The notes beneath the pieces are model-generated. The model was given only the letters and a program-made list of their open reading frames with translations, did not search any database and was not told the DNA's origin. Below, piece after piece: positions 1 to 7,148 of a DNA stretch of 64,000 nucleotides; within the stretch, counting starts at the first letter, position 1; the number at the start of each line of letters is the position of its first letter. Where the stretch lies: the NCBI RefSeq assembly GCF_001570585.1, contig NZ_BBXF01000002.1, positions 1,000,898 through 1,064,897 of the forward strand, in the 5' to 3' direction. A program made the translations under genes and the position numbers. Origin of the DNA: Herbidospora daliensis. Lineage in GTDB: Bacteria; Actinomycetota; Actinomycetes; Streptosporangiales; Streptosporangiaceae.

Positions 1-1
1 G

Positions 2-61
2 GGTGGGGTGCGGGAGGGGGCGGCGATCGGGGCCCTGCGGGAACGGTGCTTCGGGCGGTGA
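2..61 (+). CDS. 3' end of a CDS, probably the Tad/CpaF-type secretion ATPase (partial)
   Basis: The frame beginning at base 2 stays open with G/C-ending codons and stops at TGA 59-61, giving about 19 residues ending ALRERCFGR. The neighbours are tadB, tadC, pilin, TadE-like genes and a DECH helicase. In actinobacterial loci of this kind the gene before tadB encodes the TadA/CpaF ATPase, so this is inferred to be its C-terminus. The fragment is too short for a homology call, and identification rests on context only. The last codons lie inside the first copy of a 35-bp tandem repeat. Confidence 0.4.
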   Translation, partial: GGVREGAAIGALRERCFGR

Positions 62-177
62 GCTGGGATGTGCGGGAACGGTGCTTCGGGCGGTGAGCTG
101 GGATGTGCGGGAACGGTGCTTCGGGCGGTGAGCTGGGATGTGCGGGAACGGTGCTTCGGGCGGTGAGCTGGGATGTG
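38..177. repeat. 35-bp tandem repeat, four copies, carrying a stop codon
   Basis: Four head-to-tail copies of a 35-bp unit occupy 38-72, 73-107, 108-142 and 143-177 and look identical by eye. The unit begins CGGGAACGGTGCTTCGGG and ends GGGATGTG. The first copy holds the last codons and TGA of the upstream reading frame, so the 3' end of that gene has been amplified downstream of itself. Because 35 is not a multiple of three, the reading frame rotates from copy to copy. There are no spacers of CRISPR type. Confidence 0.95.
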
Positions 178-692
178 CTGGTGGAGCGGATGCATTGAAT
201 TCCTTTCCGTTACGGCTTCGCCTGGCCGGCACCTCCCGCCACCTCCGGATCTCTCCGTGAGTGGCGGCAACCGGCCGTTTCCGAGCTGCCTTGTAACGGG
301 TTAGGGCGGTCTGCGCGGCGCGGTGGGTTGTCTGGCGCCGGATTGCGTGACGTGGCCGACGTCATGCGAAGTGGTCTGGGCGTGCGACGAGGTCTGGGCG
401 TGCGACGAGGTCTGCGGGCATGTGACGAGGTCCGGAGTCGTGCGAGAAAGTCCAAGGTGCTGGGCGACGCCCGAGGGTGTGACGCGTCCGGAGCCATGCG
501 ACTGGGCTCTGAGTTCTGTGAGAGTCCCCGGTTTGTGCGAGGAGGTATTGCCAACCGGCGACTGCTAGGTCGCGTGTAGAGCCGGTTGAAGGGCCGCTGC
601 AGGTGATGTGGCAGCACCTTCGAGCGCCCAGGGCGGAAGCGCGGAGCCGCTGGTGCTTGCCGTCGTGAGGCGCAGAGCTTTCTGGAGGTTGG
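178..692. other. Long non-coding spacer before tadB with degenerate repeats
   Basis: This 515-bp stretch lies between the 35-bp array and tadB. I find no reading frame with family-like sequence in it. It contains an 18-bp direct repeat (373-390 and 391-408, starting GGTCTGGGCG) followed by a degenerate third copy at 409-428. An AGGAGG-like site (GGAGG, 684-688) serves tadB. The rest is GC-rich and of no recognised function. Confidence 0.6.
373..428. repeat. 18-bp direct repeat, two exact copies plus a degenerate third
   Basis: Copies at 373-390 and 391-408 are identical and start GGTCTGGGCGTGCGAC. The third, at 409-428, is 20 bp and diverged. The repeat lies in the spacer before tadB. Confidence 0.85.
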
Positions 693-1409
693 ATGATCAC
701 TTCGCTTGTTGGGTTATGCGCCGGTCTGGCGGTTTGGGTGTGGTTCGGGCCTTCGGTTCCCGCCGTGCGCCTGGCGCAGTTGACGCGTGAGGCGGGCCGA
801 GGGTTCTCGCTGCCCGACCTGCTGAAAGCCAGACGGTCACGCAAGGGGCTGACGCGGGCCTGGCGCGGTGGCACGGTCGAGTTGTGTCAGGCGGTCGTGG
901 CCGAGCTTTCCGCCGGGCGGACGCCCGGTGAGGCCCTCTCCAGGGCCATCGGCGCCATCGAAGGGCCGCCGGAAGTCGTGAAAGCGCTTCGGCCGGTTGC
1001 GCGGGTGGCTCGCGACGGTGGGGACGTCGCGGCGGCGCTGATCGATGCGGCGCCTCCAGCCGGGGGTGAGGGGCTGCGGAGGCTGGCGTCCTGCTGGGAG
1101 GTCGGGGTCAGCGTCGGTGGCGGGCTCGCGCCTCTCGTGGAGCGTGTGGGCGGGGCGTTGCGGGACATGGAGAACCATCGGCAGGAGATCTCCGCGCAGC
1201 TCGCCGGGCCCCGGGCGACGGCTCGGCTGCTCGCGGGCTTGCCCGTGCTGGGGCTATTGATGGCGGCCGGGCTGGGGATGCAGCCGCTGCCGTTCCTCTT
1301 CACGACCCTGCCGGGGATGGGGTGCCTCGTCGTGGGGTTGGTGCTCAATGTCGCGGGGCTGCGGTGGACGGATCGCATGGTTCGGAAGGCAGAAGAGAGC
1401 GTCCGCTAG
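693..1409 (+). CDS. tadB: TadB-like type II secretion F-domain protein
   Basis: 238 residues. This is an inner-membrane platform protein of the Tad/Flp pilus assembly machine (T2SSF family). The N-terminus (about residues 1-24) is hydrophobic. A cytoplasmic region with the F-domain pattern follows (ELSAGRTPGEALSRA, then VGVSVGGGLAPLVERV), and two hydrophobic segments near the C-terminus (about 175-225) end in a basic tail. ATG 693 has GGAGG at 684-688. In the family, TadB and TadC pair in the membrane and work with the ATPase. The protein is somewhat short, as is usual for actinobacterial TadB. The function is assigned from domain pattern and operon order. Confidence 0.85.
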   Translation: MITSLVGLCAGLAVWVWFGPSVPAVRLAQLTREAGRGFSLPDLLKARRSRKGLTRAWRGGTVELCQAVVAELSAGRTPGEALSRAIGAIEGPPEVVKALRPVARVARDGGDVAAALIDAAPPAGGEGLRRLASCWEVGVSVGGGLAPLVERVGGALRDMENHRQEISAQLAGPRATARLLAGLPVLGLLMAAGLGMQPLPFLFTTLPGMGCLVVGLVLNVAGLRWTDRMVRKAEESVR

Positions 1410-1427
1410 GGCGTGGGCGAAGGGGCG

Positions 1428-1493
1428 GCGCTCGGGCGACCTGCTCGGCGTGGCCACGACCAACGCCCTAAGACTCGGCGTCGAGCTGTCGGG
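1428..1493 (+). pseudogene. Relic of the DECH helicase gene (motif V region) between tadB and tadC
   Basis: These 66 bases match the minus-strand helicase gene of this window (complement of roughly 5501-5566) at 59 of 66 positions by my hand alignment. Translated, the piece reads RSGDLLGVATTNALRLGVEL, against RSGDLLGVATTNALELGVDV in the intact helicase. That is the motif V region of the helicase core. The relic has no start and is followed at once by tandem repeats. It is oriented like the tad genes, opposite to the intact helicase, so it arose by inverted duplication or is left over from an older arrangement. Confidence 0.85.
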
Positions 1494-1618
1494 TCCGCGA
1501 AGCGGCGTCTGCGAAAGGGGCGTCCGCGAAGCGGCGTCTGCGAAAGGGGCGTCCGCGAAGGGGCGTCTACGGGTGGGCGTCTACGGGTGGGCGTCTACGG
1601 GTGGGCGTCCACGGATGG
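1494..1618. repeat. Two adjoining tandem arrays: 29-bp x2+ and 14-bp x4
   Basis: A 29-bp unit starting TCCGCGAAGCGGCGTC occurs at 1494-1522 and 1523-1551, with the start of a third copy at 1552. A 14-bp unit (GCGTCTACGGGTGG) follows at 1563-1576, 1577-1590 and 1591-1604, with a two-base variant at 1605-1618. The arrays fill the tadB-tadC spacer immediately downstream of the helicase relic. Confidence 0.9.
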
Positions 1619-1694
1619 GCGTCCGCTGAGGGAGGTCCGGTCGAAGCGGGTCTGATCTGGGCGCTCCCGGTCGAGACCAAGAGAGGAGGACGCG

Positions 1695-2423
1695 ATGGTG
1701 GGGATTCTCTCCGGGTTGTGCGTGGCGCTTGCCGTCATGTGCTGGCCGGTTCGGCGTACTGCCGCCGAGCGGCTCAAGGCCGTGGTCGAGCCTCCCAAGG
1801 TTCAGGCTCCGGTCGCCGAGAACCCGGCTGGCCGGATCGTCCTGGTCGCGGGGCCGGTGCTCGTGCTGGTGGTGCTCGTGGTCGGCGGGGTCACCGGGGT
1901 CGTGTTGGGGGTGTTACTGGCAGGGCTGGTGGTCGTTCATCTCAGACGGCAGGAGGCTCCTCAGGAGCGCCGTCGCAAGGAGCTCGTCCGGGCCGATCTG
2001 CCGTTCGCCGCCGATCTCATGGCCGAGTGCCTGCGGGCCGGTCAGCCGCTCGTGGGGGCGATCGAGATCGTCGCCCGGGTCGTCGACGGGCCGTTGGGGG
2101 AGCGGTTGCGCTGGGCGGGCGGGCAGATGCGGCTGGGCGCCGATCCCGTCGAGGTGTGGCGGGGACTCGCGGCCGAGGACGCGCTCGCGCTGCTGGCCAG
2201 GGCCATCGCGCGGGCGGTCGAGTCGGGGGCGCCCGTCGCCGATGTGCTCACCCGAGTTGCGGAAGACGCCCGGCAGGCCGGGCGGGCCGCCTCTTCGACG
2301 GCGGCGCGGCGGGTGGGGGTGCAGGCGGTGGCGCCGCTGGGGTTGTGCTTTCTGCCGGCGTTCTGCTTTCTGGGCATCATTCCGGTCGTCGCGGGGCTGG
2401 CCGCTCAGGTGCTCGCGCCTTGA
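1695..2423 (+). CDS. tadC: TadC-like type II secretion F-domain protein
   Basis: 242 residues. This is the second membrane platform protein of the Tad pilus system, the usual partner of TadB. A hydrophobic pair spans about residues 45-80. The F-domain follows with its helical repeats (MAECLRAGQPLVGAIEIV, ARAVESGAPVADVL), and a C-terminal hydrophobic segment (about 210-238) closes the protein. ATG 1695 is preceded by GAGGAGG at a good distance. It is the third gene of the operon, separated from tadB by 285 bp of relic and repeats, an unusually long gap for genes normally almost touching. Confidence 0.85.
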   Translation: MVGILSGLCVALAVMCWPVRRTAAERLKAVVEPPKVQAPVAENPAGRIVLVAGPVLVLVVLVVGGVTGVVLGVLLAGLVVVHLRRQEAPQERRRKELVRADLPFAADLMAECLRAGQPLVGAIEIVARVVDGPLGERLRWAGGQMRLGADPVEVWRGLAAEDALALLARAIARAVESGAPVADVLTRVAEDARQAGRAASSTAARRVGVQAVAPLGLCFLPAFCFLGIIPVVAGLAAQVLAP

Positions 2424-2481
2424 CGGTGGCGGGTTCGCGTCGACCGTCGTTCGGGCGGCCTGTCATGATCTTCGGGCGAGG

Positions 2482-2632
2482 TTTTCCACACCGGCTCGCG
2501 GTACTGCACAGGGTGTGGACGGAAGTTGTCCACAGGTGTGGATAACCGCGCGGTCTCCATGTGGGTTTTGGGTTCGATTCCCCCGTACACGCAGGTCTTT
2601 TGAGTTTTCCACAGGGTCTTTCGTTTTCCACA
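2482..2632. promoter_or_regulatory. Cluster of DnaA-box-like sites
   Basis: Five sites match the 9-bp DnaA box closely: TTTTCCACA at 2482-2490, 2605-2613 and 2624-2632, TTGTCCACA at 2526-2534, and TGTGGATAA (reverse of TTATCCACA) at 2537-2545. A weaker one, TGTGGACGG, lies at 2514-2522. TTGTCCACA is the preferred box of high-GC actinomycetes and TTATCCACA is the E. coli consensus. All sit in the 298-bp non-coding tadC-pilin spacer, which is more AT-rich than its surroundings. Whether DnaA binds here is not known from sequence. Confidence 0.65.
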
Positions 2633-2721
2633 GACCGAGGGTGGAGCCGGTGGAAACAGCGTCCGGATCGGCAGGCTGGCAGCGCCGGGACGGAGGGTCC
2701 GGACCGGTGTCAGGAGGACGC

Positions 2722-3009
2722 GTGAACGTCAAGTCCAAGGGCATCTCGTGGACGCGGGCCACGACCGCCAAGGCCAAGCGGGCGCGGGGAGCCGAGCGGT
2801 TGCGGGAAGCGGCCGCACGGGCGGCCCGGGTGCTGGCCGAGCAGGGCGGCAGCAGGCGGGCCGACGCGGGGATGTCGACCGCCGAATACGCCGTCGGCAC
2901 CATCGCGGCCTGTGGGTTCGCGGGGCTGCTGTTCAAGGTGGTGACCTCGCCCGACGTCCAGGAGATGCTCAGCTCGCTCGTGCAGAAGGCGCTGGCGCTG
3001 GCCGGATGA
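2722..3009 (+). CDS. DUF4244 Flp-pilin-like protein
   Basis: 95 residues. This small protein has the DUF4244 signature MSTAEYAVGTIAACGFAGLL at residues 51-70, resembling the processing/hydrophobic region of Flp-type pilins. The hydrophobic stretch (about 58-73) is followed by a short amphipathic tail. The first 50 residues are rich in Lys, Arg and Ala. GTG 2722 was chosen for its AGGAGG at 2712-2717; the internal ATG at 2872, the M of the motif, is less likely. The protein is the probable main pilin subunit exported by the Tad system. Its stop overlaps the next start by 4 bp. Confidence 0.85.
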   Translation: MNVKSKGISWTRATTAKAKRARGAERLREAAARAARVLAEQGGSRRADAGMSTAEYAVGTIAACGFAGLLFKVVTSPDVQEMLSSLVQKALALAG

Positions 3010-3428
3010 GCCCGCGCGAGCGCGGTTCGGTCACCGCCGAGACGGCCGCAGCGCTGCCCGCGCTCGTGGTGGTCCTCGGCGTCGCCCTGTGGGCGGTGAG
3101 CGTGGTCGGAGCCCGGCTGGAGTGCGTCGACGCCGCGCGGGCCGGTGCACGGGCGGCGGCCCGGGGAGACGGGATCTCCGCCGTGCGTGAGGGAGCGCTC
3201 GCGGTCGCGCCTGCGGGGGCCACGGTCGAGGTGGCGGTGGGGGCGGCGCTCACGGAGGTGACGGTGCGGGTCCGGGTTCGGCCTGCCTGGGCGATGGCGC
3301 TGCCCGAGGTGGCGGTGTCCGCGTCGGCGACTTCGGCGACCGAGAAGGGCGTGCTGCCGTGTGGTGGCCGAGATGGATGCGCTGCGGCGACAACGAGTTC
3401 GGTGACCGACGACGGTGTGCTGCCGTGA
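3006..3428 (+). CDS. TadE-like pseudopilin with a repeat-encoded tail
   Basis: 140 residues. The N-terminus is basic, then comes GSVTAETAAALPALVVVLGV (residues 7-26), the prepilin-like motif with conserved Glu that marks TadE-family minor pilins, followed by a transmembrane segment and a small extracytoplasmic domain. ATG 3006 overlaps the pilin stop (ATGA), implying translational coupling. From about residue 106 the sequence is low-complexity and is encoded by the degenerate repeat tract that runs on to about 3900. This tail is probably a recent extension, with the original stop lost. Confidence 0.8.
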   Translation: MSPRERGSVTAETAAALPALVVVLGVALWAVSVVGARLECVDAARAGARAAARGDGISAVREGALAVAPAGATVEVAVGAALTEVTVRVRVRPAWAMALPEVAVSASATSATEKGVLPCGGRDGCAAATTSSVTDDGVLP

Positions 3429-3900
3429 CCGCGAGTCCGATGGCAGACGACGGTGCGCTGTCGAAAACGACGGGCTCGGCGGCCGAACAGGTGCGGTGTT
3501 GCGACGACGGTTTCAGCGACTGATGAGGGTTGTGCTGCTGTGACAGCGTGGGCGGAGGCCGAGGCAGATGCGCTGTCGTGACGCCAGATTTGGCGACGGA
3601 CCATGGCGTGCCGCGGCGTCAGAGGGTTCGGCGGCCAAGAGAGGCGTGCTGCTGCGTCAGCGAGTGCGGCGGCCAAGAGGGGCGTGCTGCTGCGTCAGCG
3701 AGTGCGGCGGCCAAGAGGGGCGTGCTGCTGCGTCAGCGAGTGCGGCGGCCAAGAGGGGCGTGCTGCTGCGTCAGCGAGTGCGGCGGCCGAGAGCAGATGA
3801 ACTGCCGTGAGGCCGAGTTCGGCGATGAGGGTGCGATGCCGTGAGGGCGAAGTTCGGCGGACGAAAAGCGTGCTGCCGCGGCGCGAACTCGGCGAAGAGA
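3320..3900. repeat. Degenerate repeat tract with a 38-bp tandem array (x4) at its core
   Basis: The core is four copies of a 38-bp unit at 3628-3665, 3666-3703, 3704-3741 and 3742-3779. Copies 2-4 look identical and copy 1 differs slightly. The unit contains GGCCAAGAGGGGCGTGCTGC. Upstream (about 3320-3627) and downstream (about 3780-3900), related but decayed units recur (TTCGGCGA.., GTGCTGCCGTG..), so about 580 bp looks like one array with an old, mutated border and a young centre. No credible gene lies in 3429-3944. Confidence 0.85.
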
Positions 3901-3944
3901 TGGCTGTCCCGACGCGATGGTCGGTTGGCGAGGAGCAGGGGGCG

Positions 3945-4322
3945 ATGGTGAGAGCGCAAGGCGATAGACGTGACCGCGGTTCGGCGACCGTTTGGGTCGT
4001 CGCGGTGATGGTTCTGGTGTGGGGGGCGGCTTACGTGCTCGTCCAGGTCGGGATGGCGAGGGTGGCCGTGCACGCCGCCCGCACCGCCGCCGACCTGGGC
4101 GCTCTGGCCGCCGCCCAGCTGGCCCTCGCGGCCCCCCAGCAAGCCTGTGGGAGGGCGGCGGAGGTCGTCGTCGCCAACGACGCCCGGGTCGTCTCGTGCG
4201 AGGTCGAAAACGGGGTCTCCAAGGTCACGGCAGGGGTCCGGCTCCGGTTTCCGGGGTTCGACGAACGGGAGGCGTCGGCCACGTCCCGGGCCGGGCCCGT
4301 CTACCTCGACGCCGAGCGCTGA
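3945..4322 (+). CDS. Helicase/secretion-neighbourhood TadE-like protein
   Basis: 125 residues. It has a short basic N-terminus with RGSATVWVVAVMVLVWGAAY (residues 11-30), then VHAARTAADLGALAAAQLAL, the pattern of the short TadE/TadG-like protein that in actinobacteria sits between the Tad genes and the DECH helicase. It has one N-terminal membrane helix and a small domain with two Cys (about 77 and 94). ATG 3945 has GGAG-type purines just upstream; an in-frame start at 3807 would add 46 residues of repeat-derived sequence and was rejected. Its last 22 bp overlap the 3' end of the convergent helicase gene. Confidence 0.8.
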   Translation: MVRAQGDRRDRGSATVWVVAVMVLVWGAAYVLVQVGMARVAVHAARTAADLGALAAAQLALAAPQQACGRAAEVVVANDARVVSCEVENGVSKVTAGVRLRFPGFDEREASATSRAGPVYLDAER

Positions 4323-6637
4323 GAGGGAGGCCCCAGCAGGACGTCCAACAACTCCAGTGCCCCGCGCTTGCTCAACGGCTCGTTGCCGTTTCCGCACTTC
4401 GGCGACTGGATGCAGCTCGGGCACCCGTGCCCGCACTCGCACGACGCTATCGCGTCTCTGGTCGCGGTCAGCCAGGCTTCCGCGTTGCCGAAGCCACGTT
4501 CGGCGAAGCCGGCGCCGCCCGCGTGGCCGTCGTACACGAAGACCGTCAGGCGGCCGGTGTCGGGGTGCAACTCGGTCGAGACTCCGCCGATGTCCCAGCG
4601 GTCGCACGTTGCGAACAGGGGGAGCAGGCCGATCGACGCGTGTTCGGCCGCGTGGGCCGCGCCGCCCAGGTCGCCGATCTCGGCGGGCAGGGATTCTGCG
4701 GGCAAGGTCCACCAGACCGCTTTGGTGCGCAGGCTGCGGGGTGGGAGGTCCAGGGGCTCGTCGCCGAGCATCTCGCCGGTCGAGGTTCGGCGTTTCAGGT
4801 AGGAGACCACCTGGCGGGTCACCTCGACCGAACCGAAGTGCAGTTCGCCGGGGCCCAGCGGGTGGGAGCGGAGGGATTCGAGCACGGCGATGTCGGTCAC
4901 GTCGCGCGCGAAGGTCGAGTAGTCGGGGGTGCCTGAGGTGACCAGGGCGACGCCCATCTCCAGGTCTAGTTCGTCGACGACGAAGGTCTCTCCCTGGTGG
5001 ATGTGCACCGCGCCGGTGTGCACCGAGGTGTGGGAGGACGCCTCGTCGCAGGTGCCGAGGAGCCTGCCGGTGTCGGTCTCCACGATCTGGACCGGTGAGC
5101 CGCCCGAGCCGCGGATGTCGGCCAGGCCGGCGGCGAGGTCGCGGCTGGTCCAGAACCAGCCCGTGGGGCGGCGGCGTAGCAGGCCGTCGGCCACCAGGTC
5201 GTCCAGGACCGAGGCCGCGGCGGGGCCGAAGATCTCCAGGTCCGCCTCGGTCAGGGGGACCTCGGCGGCGGCGGCGCACAGGTGGGGGGCCAGCACGTAG
5301 GGGTTGTCGGGGTCGAGGACCGTCGCCTCGACCGGGCGGCCGAAGAGGGCTTCTGGGTGGTGGACGACATACGTGTCGAGGGGGTCGTCGCGGGCGATCA
5401 GGACCGCCAGGGCGTCTTGGCCGTCTCGGCCTGCCCGGCCCGCCTGCTGCCACAGGCTGGCCCTGGTGCCGGGCCAGCCGGCGATCAGGACCGCGTCGAG
5501 GCCCGACACGTCGACGCCGAGTTCCAGGGCGTTGGTGGTGGCCACGCCGAGGAGGTCGCCCGAGCGCAGGGACTTCTCCAGCAGGCGGCGGTCTTCGGCC
5601 AGGTAGCCCGCCCGGTAGGCGGCGATCTTGTCGGTCAGGGGGACGCCGGCGTCTTCGAGATGGGACCTCGCGGTGAGGGCGACCGTCTCCGCCGCGCGGC
5701 GGGAGCGGACGAACGCGAGGGTGCGGACCCCGTCGACCACGAGGTCGGCCAGCAGGTCGGCGGCCTCGGCGGTGGCGGCCCGGCGAATTGGAGCTCCACC
5801 TTCGCCGCGCAGATCGGTCAGAGGCGGCTCCCACAGGGCGACCGTCGTCGTGCCTCTGGGGGAGGCGTCCAGGGTCACCTCGGCCATCTGGAGGCCCGTC
5901 AGACGCATCCCGGTCGTCGCCGGGTCGCTCGCCGTTGCCGAGGCCAGGAAGAACACCGGGGAGGCGCCGTACTTCGCGGAGACCCGGCGCAGGCGGCGCA
6001 GGATCTGGGCCACGTGGGAGCCGAAGACGCCGCGGTAGCCGTGGCACTCGTCGACGATCACCAGTCGCAGGCGCCGCCAGAACGACGTCCAGGCCGAATG
6101 CCTCGGCAGGATCGAGCGGTGCAGCATGTCGGGGTTGGTCAGGACGTAGTTGGCGTTGCGCCTGACCCAGACCCGTTCCTCATGGGGCGTGTCGCCGTCG
6201 AAGGTCGCGGCCCGCAGGCCCTGGACGCCCAGCGCGGCCACCGAGCGGAGCTGGTCGGCCGCCAGGGCCTTGGTCGGGGTCAGGTAGAGCACGGTGCCGC
6301 CCGACAGGGCCTCGGTCAGCGCCGGGACCAGATAGGCCAGCGACTTCCCCGACGCGGTGCCTGTGGCGATGATCACGTTTTGGCCACGGTGGGCCAGGTC
6401 GGCGGCCTCTGACTGGTGGCTCCACAACCCCTGTATCCCGAGTCCCTCGAAACCCTCCCTCACCAGCGGGGGGACCCAGGTGGGCCACTGGGCTTGACCT
6501 GCCTGACGTGCCGGAACATGCTCCACATGAGTGACCCGCCCGTGGCGGCCCGCGACCGTGACCAGGCGGTCGAGAAGAGGACCGTTCCGGTTTGGCGTAC
6601 GCTCTCGGGGAAGAGCAGGGGACGTCTGCGAAGTCAT
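4301..6637 (-). CDS. DECH-box ATP-dependent helicase (DUF1998 C-terminus)
   Basis: 778 residues from the chosen start. This superfamily 2 helicase belongs to the actinobacterial 'helicase/secretion neighbourhood' type. Visible are motif I (ATGTASGKS), motif II (VDECHGYRG, DECH rather than DEAH), motif III (LASATASDP), motif V (VATTNALELGVDVSG) and motif VI (QQAGRAGRDG). A C-terminal Cys cluster (CECGHGCPSCIQSPKCGNGN) is typical of DUF1998 and probably binds metal. ATG 6637 (MTSQTSP) was chosen; ATGs at 6655 and 6697 extend it without conserved sequence. It converges on the TadE-like gene with a 22-bp overlap. Its role next to Tad genes is conserved but unexplained. Confidence 0.9.
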   Translation of the reverse strand: MTSQTSPALPRERTPNRNGPLLDRLVTVAGRHGRVTHVEHVPARQAGQAQWPTWVPPLVREGFEGLGIQGLWSHQSEAADLAHRGQNVIIATGTASGKSLAYLVPALTEALSGGTVLYLTPTKALAADQLRSVAALGVQGLRAATFDGDTPHEERVWVRRNANYVLTNPDMLHRSILPRHSAWTSFWRRLRLVIVDECHGYRGVFGSHVAQILRRLRRVSAKYGASPVFFLASATASDPATTGMRLTGLQMAEVTLDASPRGTTTVALWEPPLTDLRGEGGAPIRRAATAEAADLLADLVVDGVRTLAFVRSRRAAETVALTARSHLEDAGVPLTDKIAAYRAGYLAEDRRLLEKSLRSGDLLGVATTNALELGVDVSGLDAVLIAGWPGTRASLWQQAGRAGRDGQDALAVLIARDDPLDTYVVHHPEALFGRPVEATVLDPDNPYVLAPHLCAAAAEVPLTEADLEIFGPAAASVLDDLVADGLLRRRPTGWFWTSRDLAAGLADIRGSGGSPVQIVETDTGRLLGTCDEASSHTSVHTGAVHIHQGETFVVDELDLEMGVALVTSGTPDYSTFARDVTDIAVLESLRSHPLGPGELHFGSVEVTRQVVSYLKRRTSTGEMLGDEPLDLPPRSLRTKAVWWTLPAESLPAEIGDLGGAAHAAEHASIGLLPLFATCDRWDIGGVSTELHPDTGRLTVFVYDGHAGGAGFAERGFGNAEAWLTATRDAIASCECGHGCPSCIQSPKCGNGNEPLSKRGALELLDVLLGPPSQRSASR

Positions 6638-6795
6638 GGGTTTCCATCCTGGCATCTCGGGGGAGAGTCGCCCGGAGTCGTGATTTCGTATAGACACAGG
6701 GGCGTGGCGTGGTTGAATGCCGCGCGTCGGGGTCGTGCTTTCCTAGGATGCACGATCCGCATCGGGACCTACGCAGGCAAGGCGCTGGAGGATCA

Positions 6796-7146
6796 GTGGA
6801 TCTGAAGTTGGACCACCGTACCGAGGACCGACTCACCATCGTCGAGGTTGAGGGTGAGATCGACGTCTACACCGCGCCCAGATTGCGTGAGCTGCTCATC
6901 GATTTGGTGAACAAGGGGAACTTCCACCTTCTCGTGAACATGGAGAAGGTCGACTTCCTCGACTCGACCGGCCTTGGTGTGCTGGTCGGCGGGCTCAAGC
7001 GGGTGCGGGCGCACGATGGCTCCCTGGAACTCGTCTGCACTCAGGAGCGGATTCTGAAGATCTTCCGGATCACCGGACTGACCAAGGTCTTCGGGATCTA
7101 CGCCTCTGTGGAGGAGGCCAAGGAAGCCCACGGCCGAGACAAGTAG
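6796..7146 (+). CDS. bldG: Anti-sigma factor antagonist, BldG-like
   Basis: 116 residues. STAS-domain anti-anti-sigma factor closely resembling Streptomyces BldG, including the phosphorylation-site region [21 protein letters not shown] and the C-terminal [15 protein letters not shown]. In the family, unphosphorylated protein binds an anti-sigma kinase and releases a sigma factor; BldG is needed for morphological differentiation in Streptomyces. GTG 6796 has GGAGG at 6787-6791, and a TAGGAT hexamer (6744-6749) may be the -10. The next gene starts 2 bp after its stop, as in the bldG locus of Streptomyces. Confidence 0.9.
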   Translation: MDLKLDHRTEDRLTIVEVEGEIDVYTAPRLRELLIDLVNKGNFHLLVNMEKVDFLDSTGLGVLVGGLKRVRAHDGSLELVCTQERILKIFRITGLTKVFGIYASVEEAKEAHGRDK

Positions 7147-7148
7147 TC

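Noticed and set aside
38-177. CRISPR-like regular repeats
   Set aside because: The units are directly contiguous with no unique spacers, and no cas genes are near; the same applies to 3628-3779.
2568-2590. tRNA T-arm-like GGGTTCGATTCCC in the tadC-pilin spacer
   Set aside because: Only three stem pairs form around the loop, and no acceptor, D or anticodon arm can be built from the preceding 70 bp. It is at best a decayed fragment.
1729-3009. A 426-codon frame running from tadC into the pilin gene
   Set aside because: Only its last 95 codons are conserved (DUF4244). The upstream part is out of frame with tadC and crosses the DnaA-box spacer.
3600-3844. Small frames rich in Cys/Ala/Ser encoded by the 38-bp array
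   Set aside because: All three frames stay open only because the unit lacks stops; the products are pure repeat translations.
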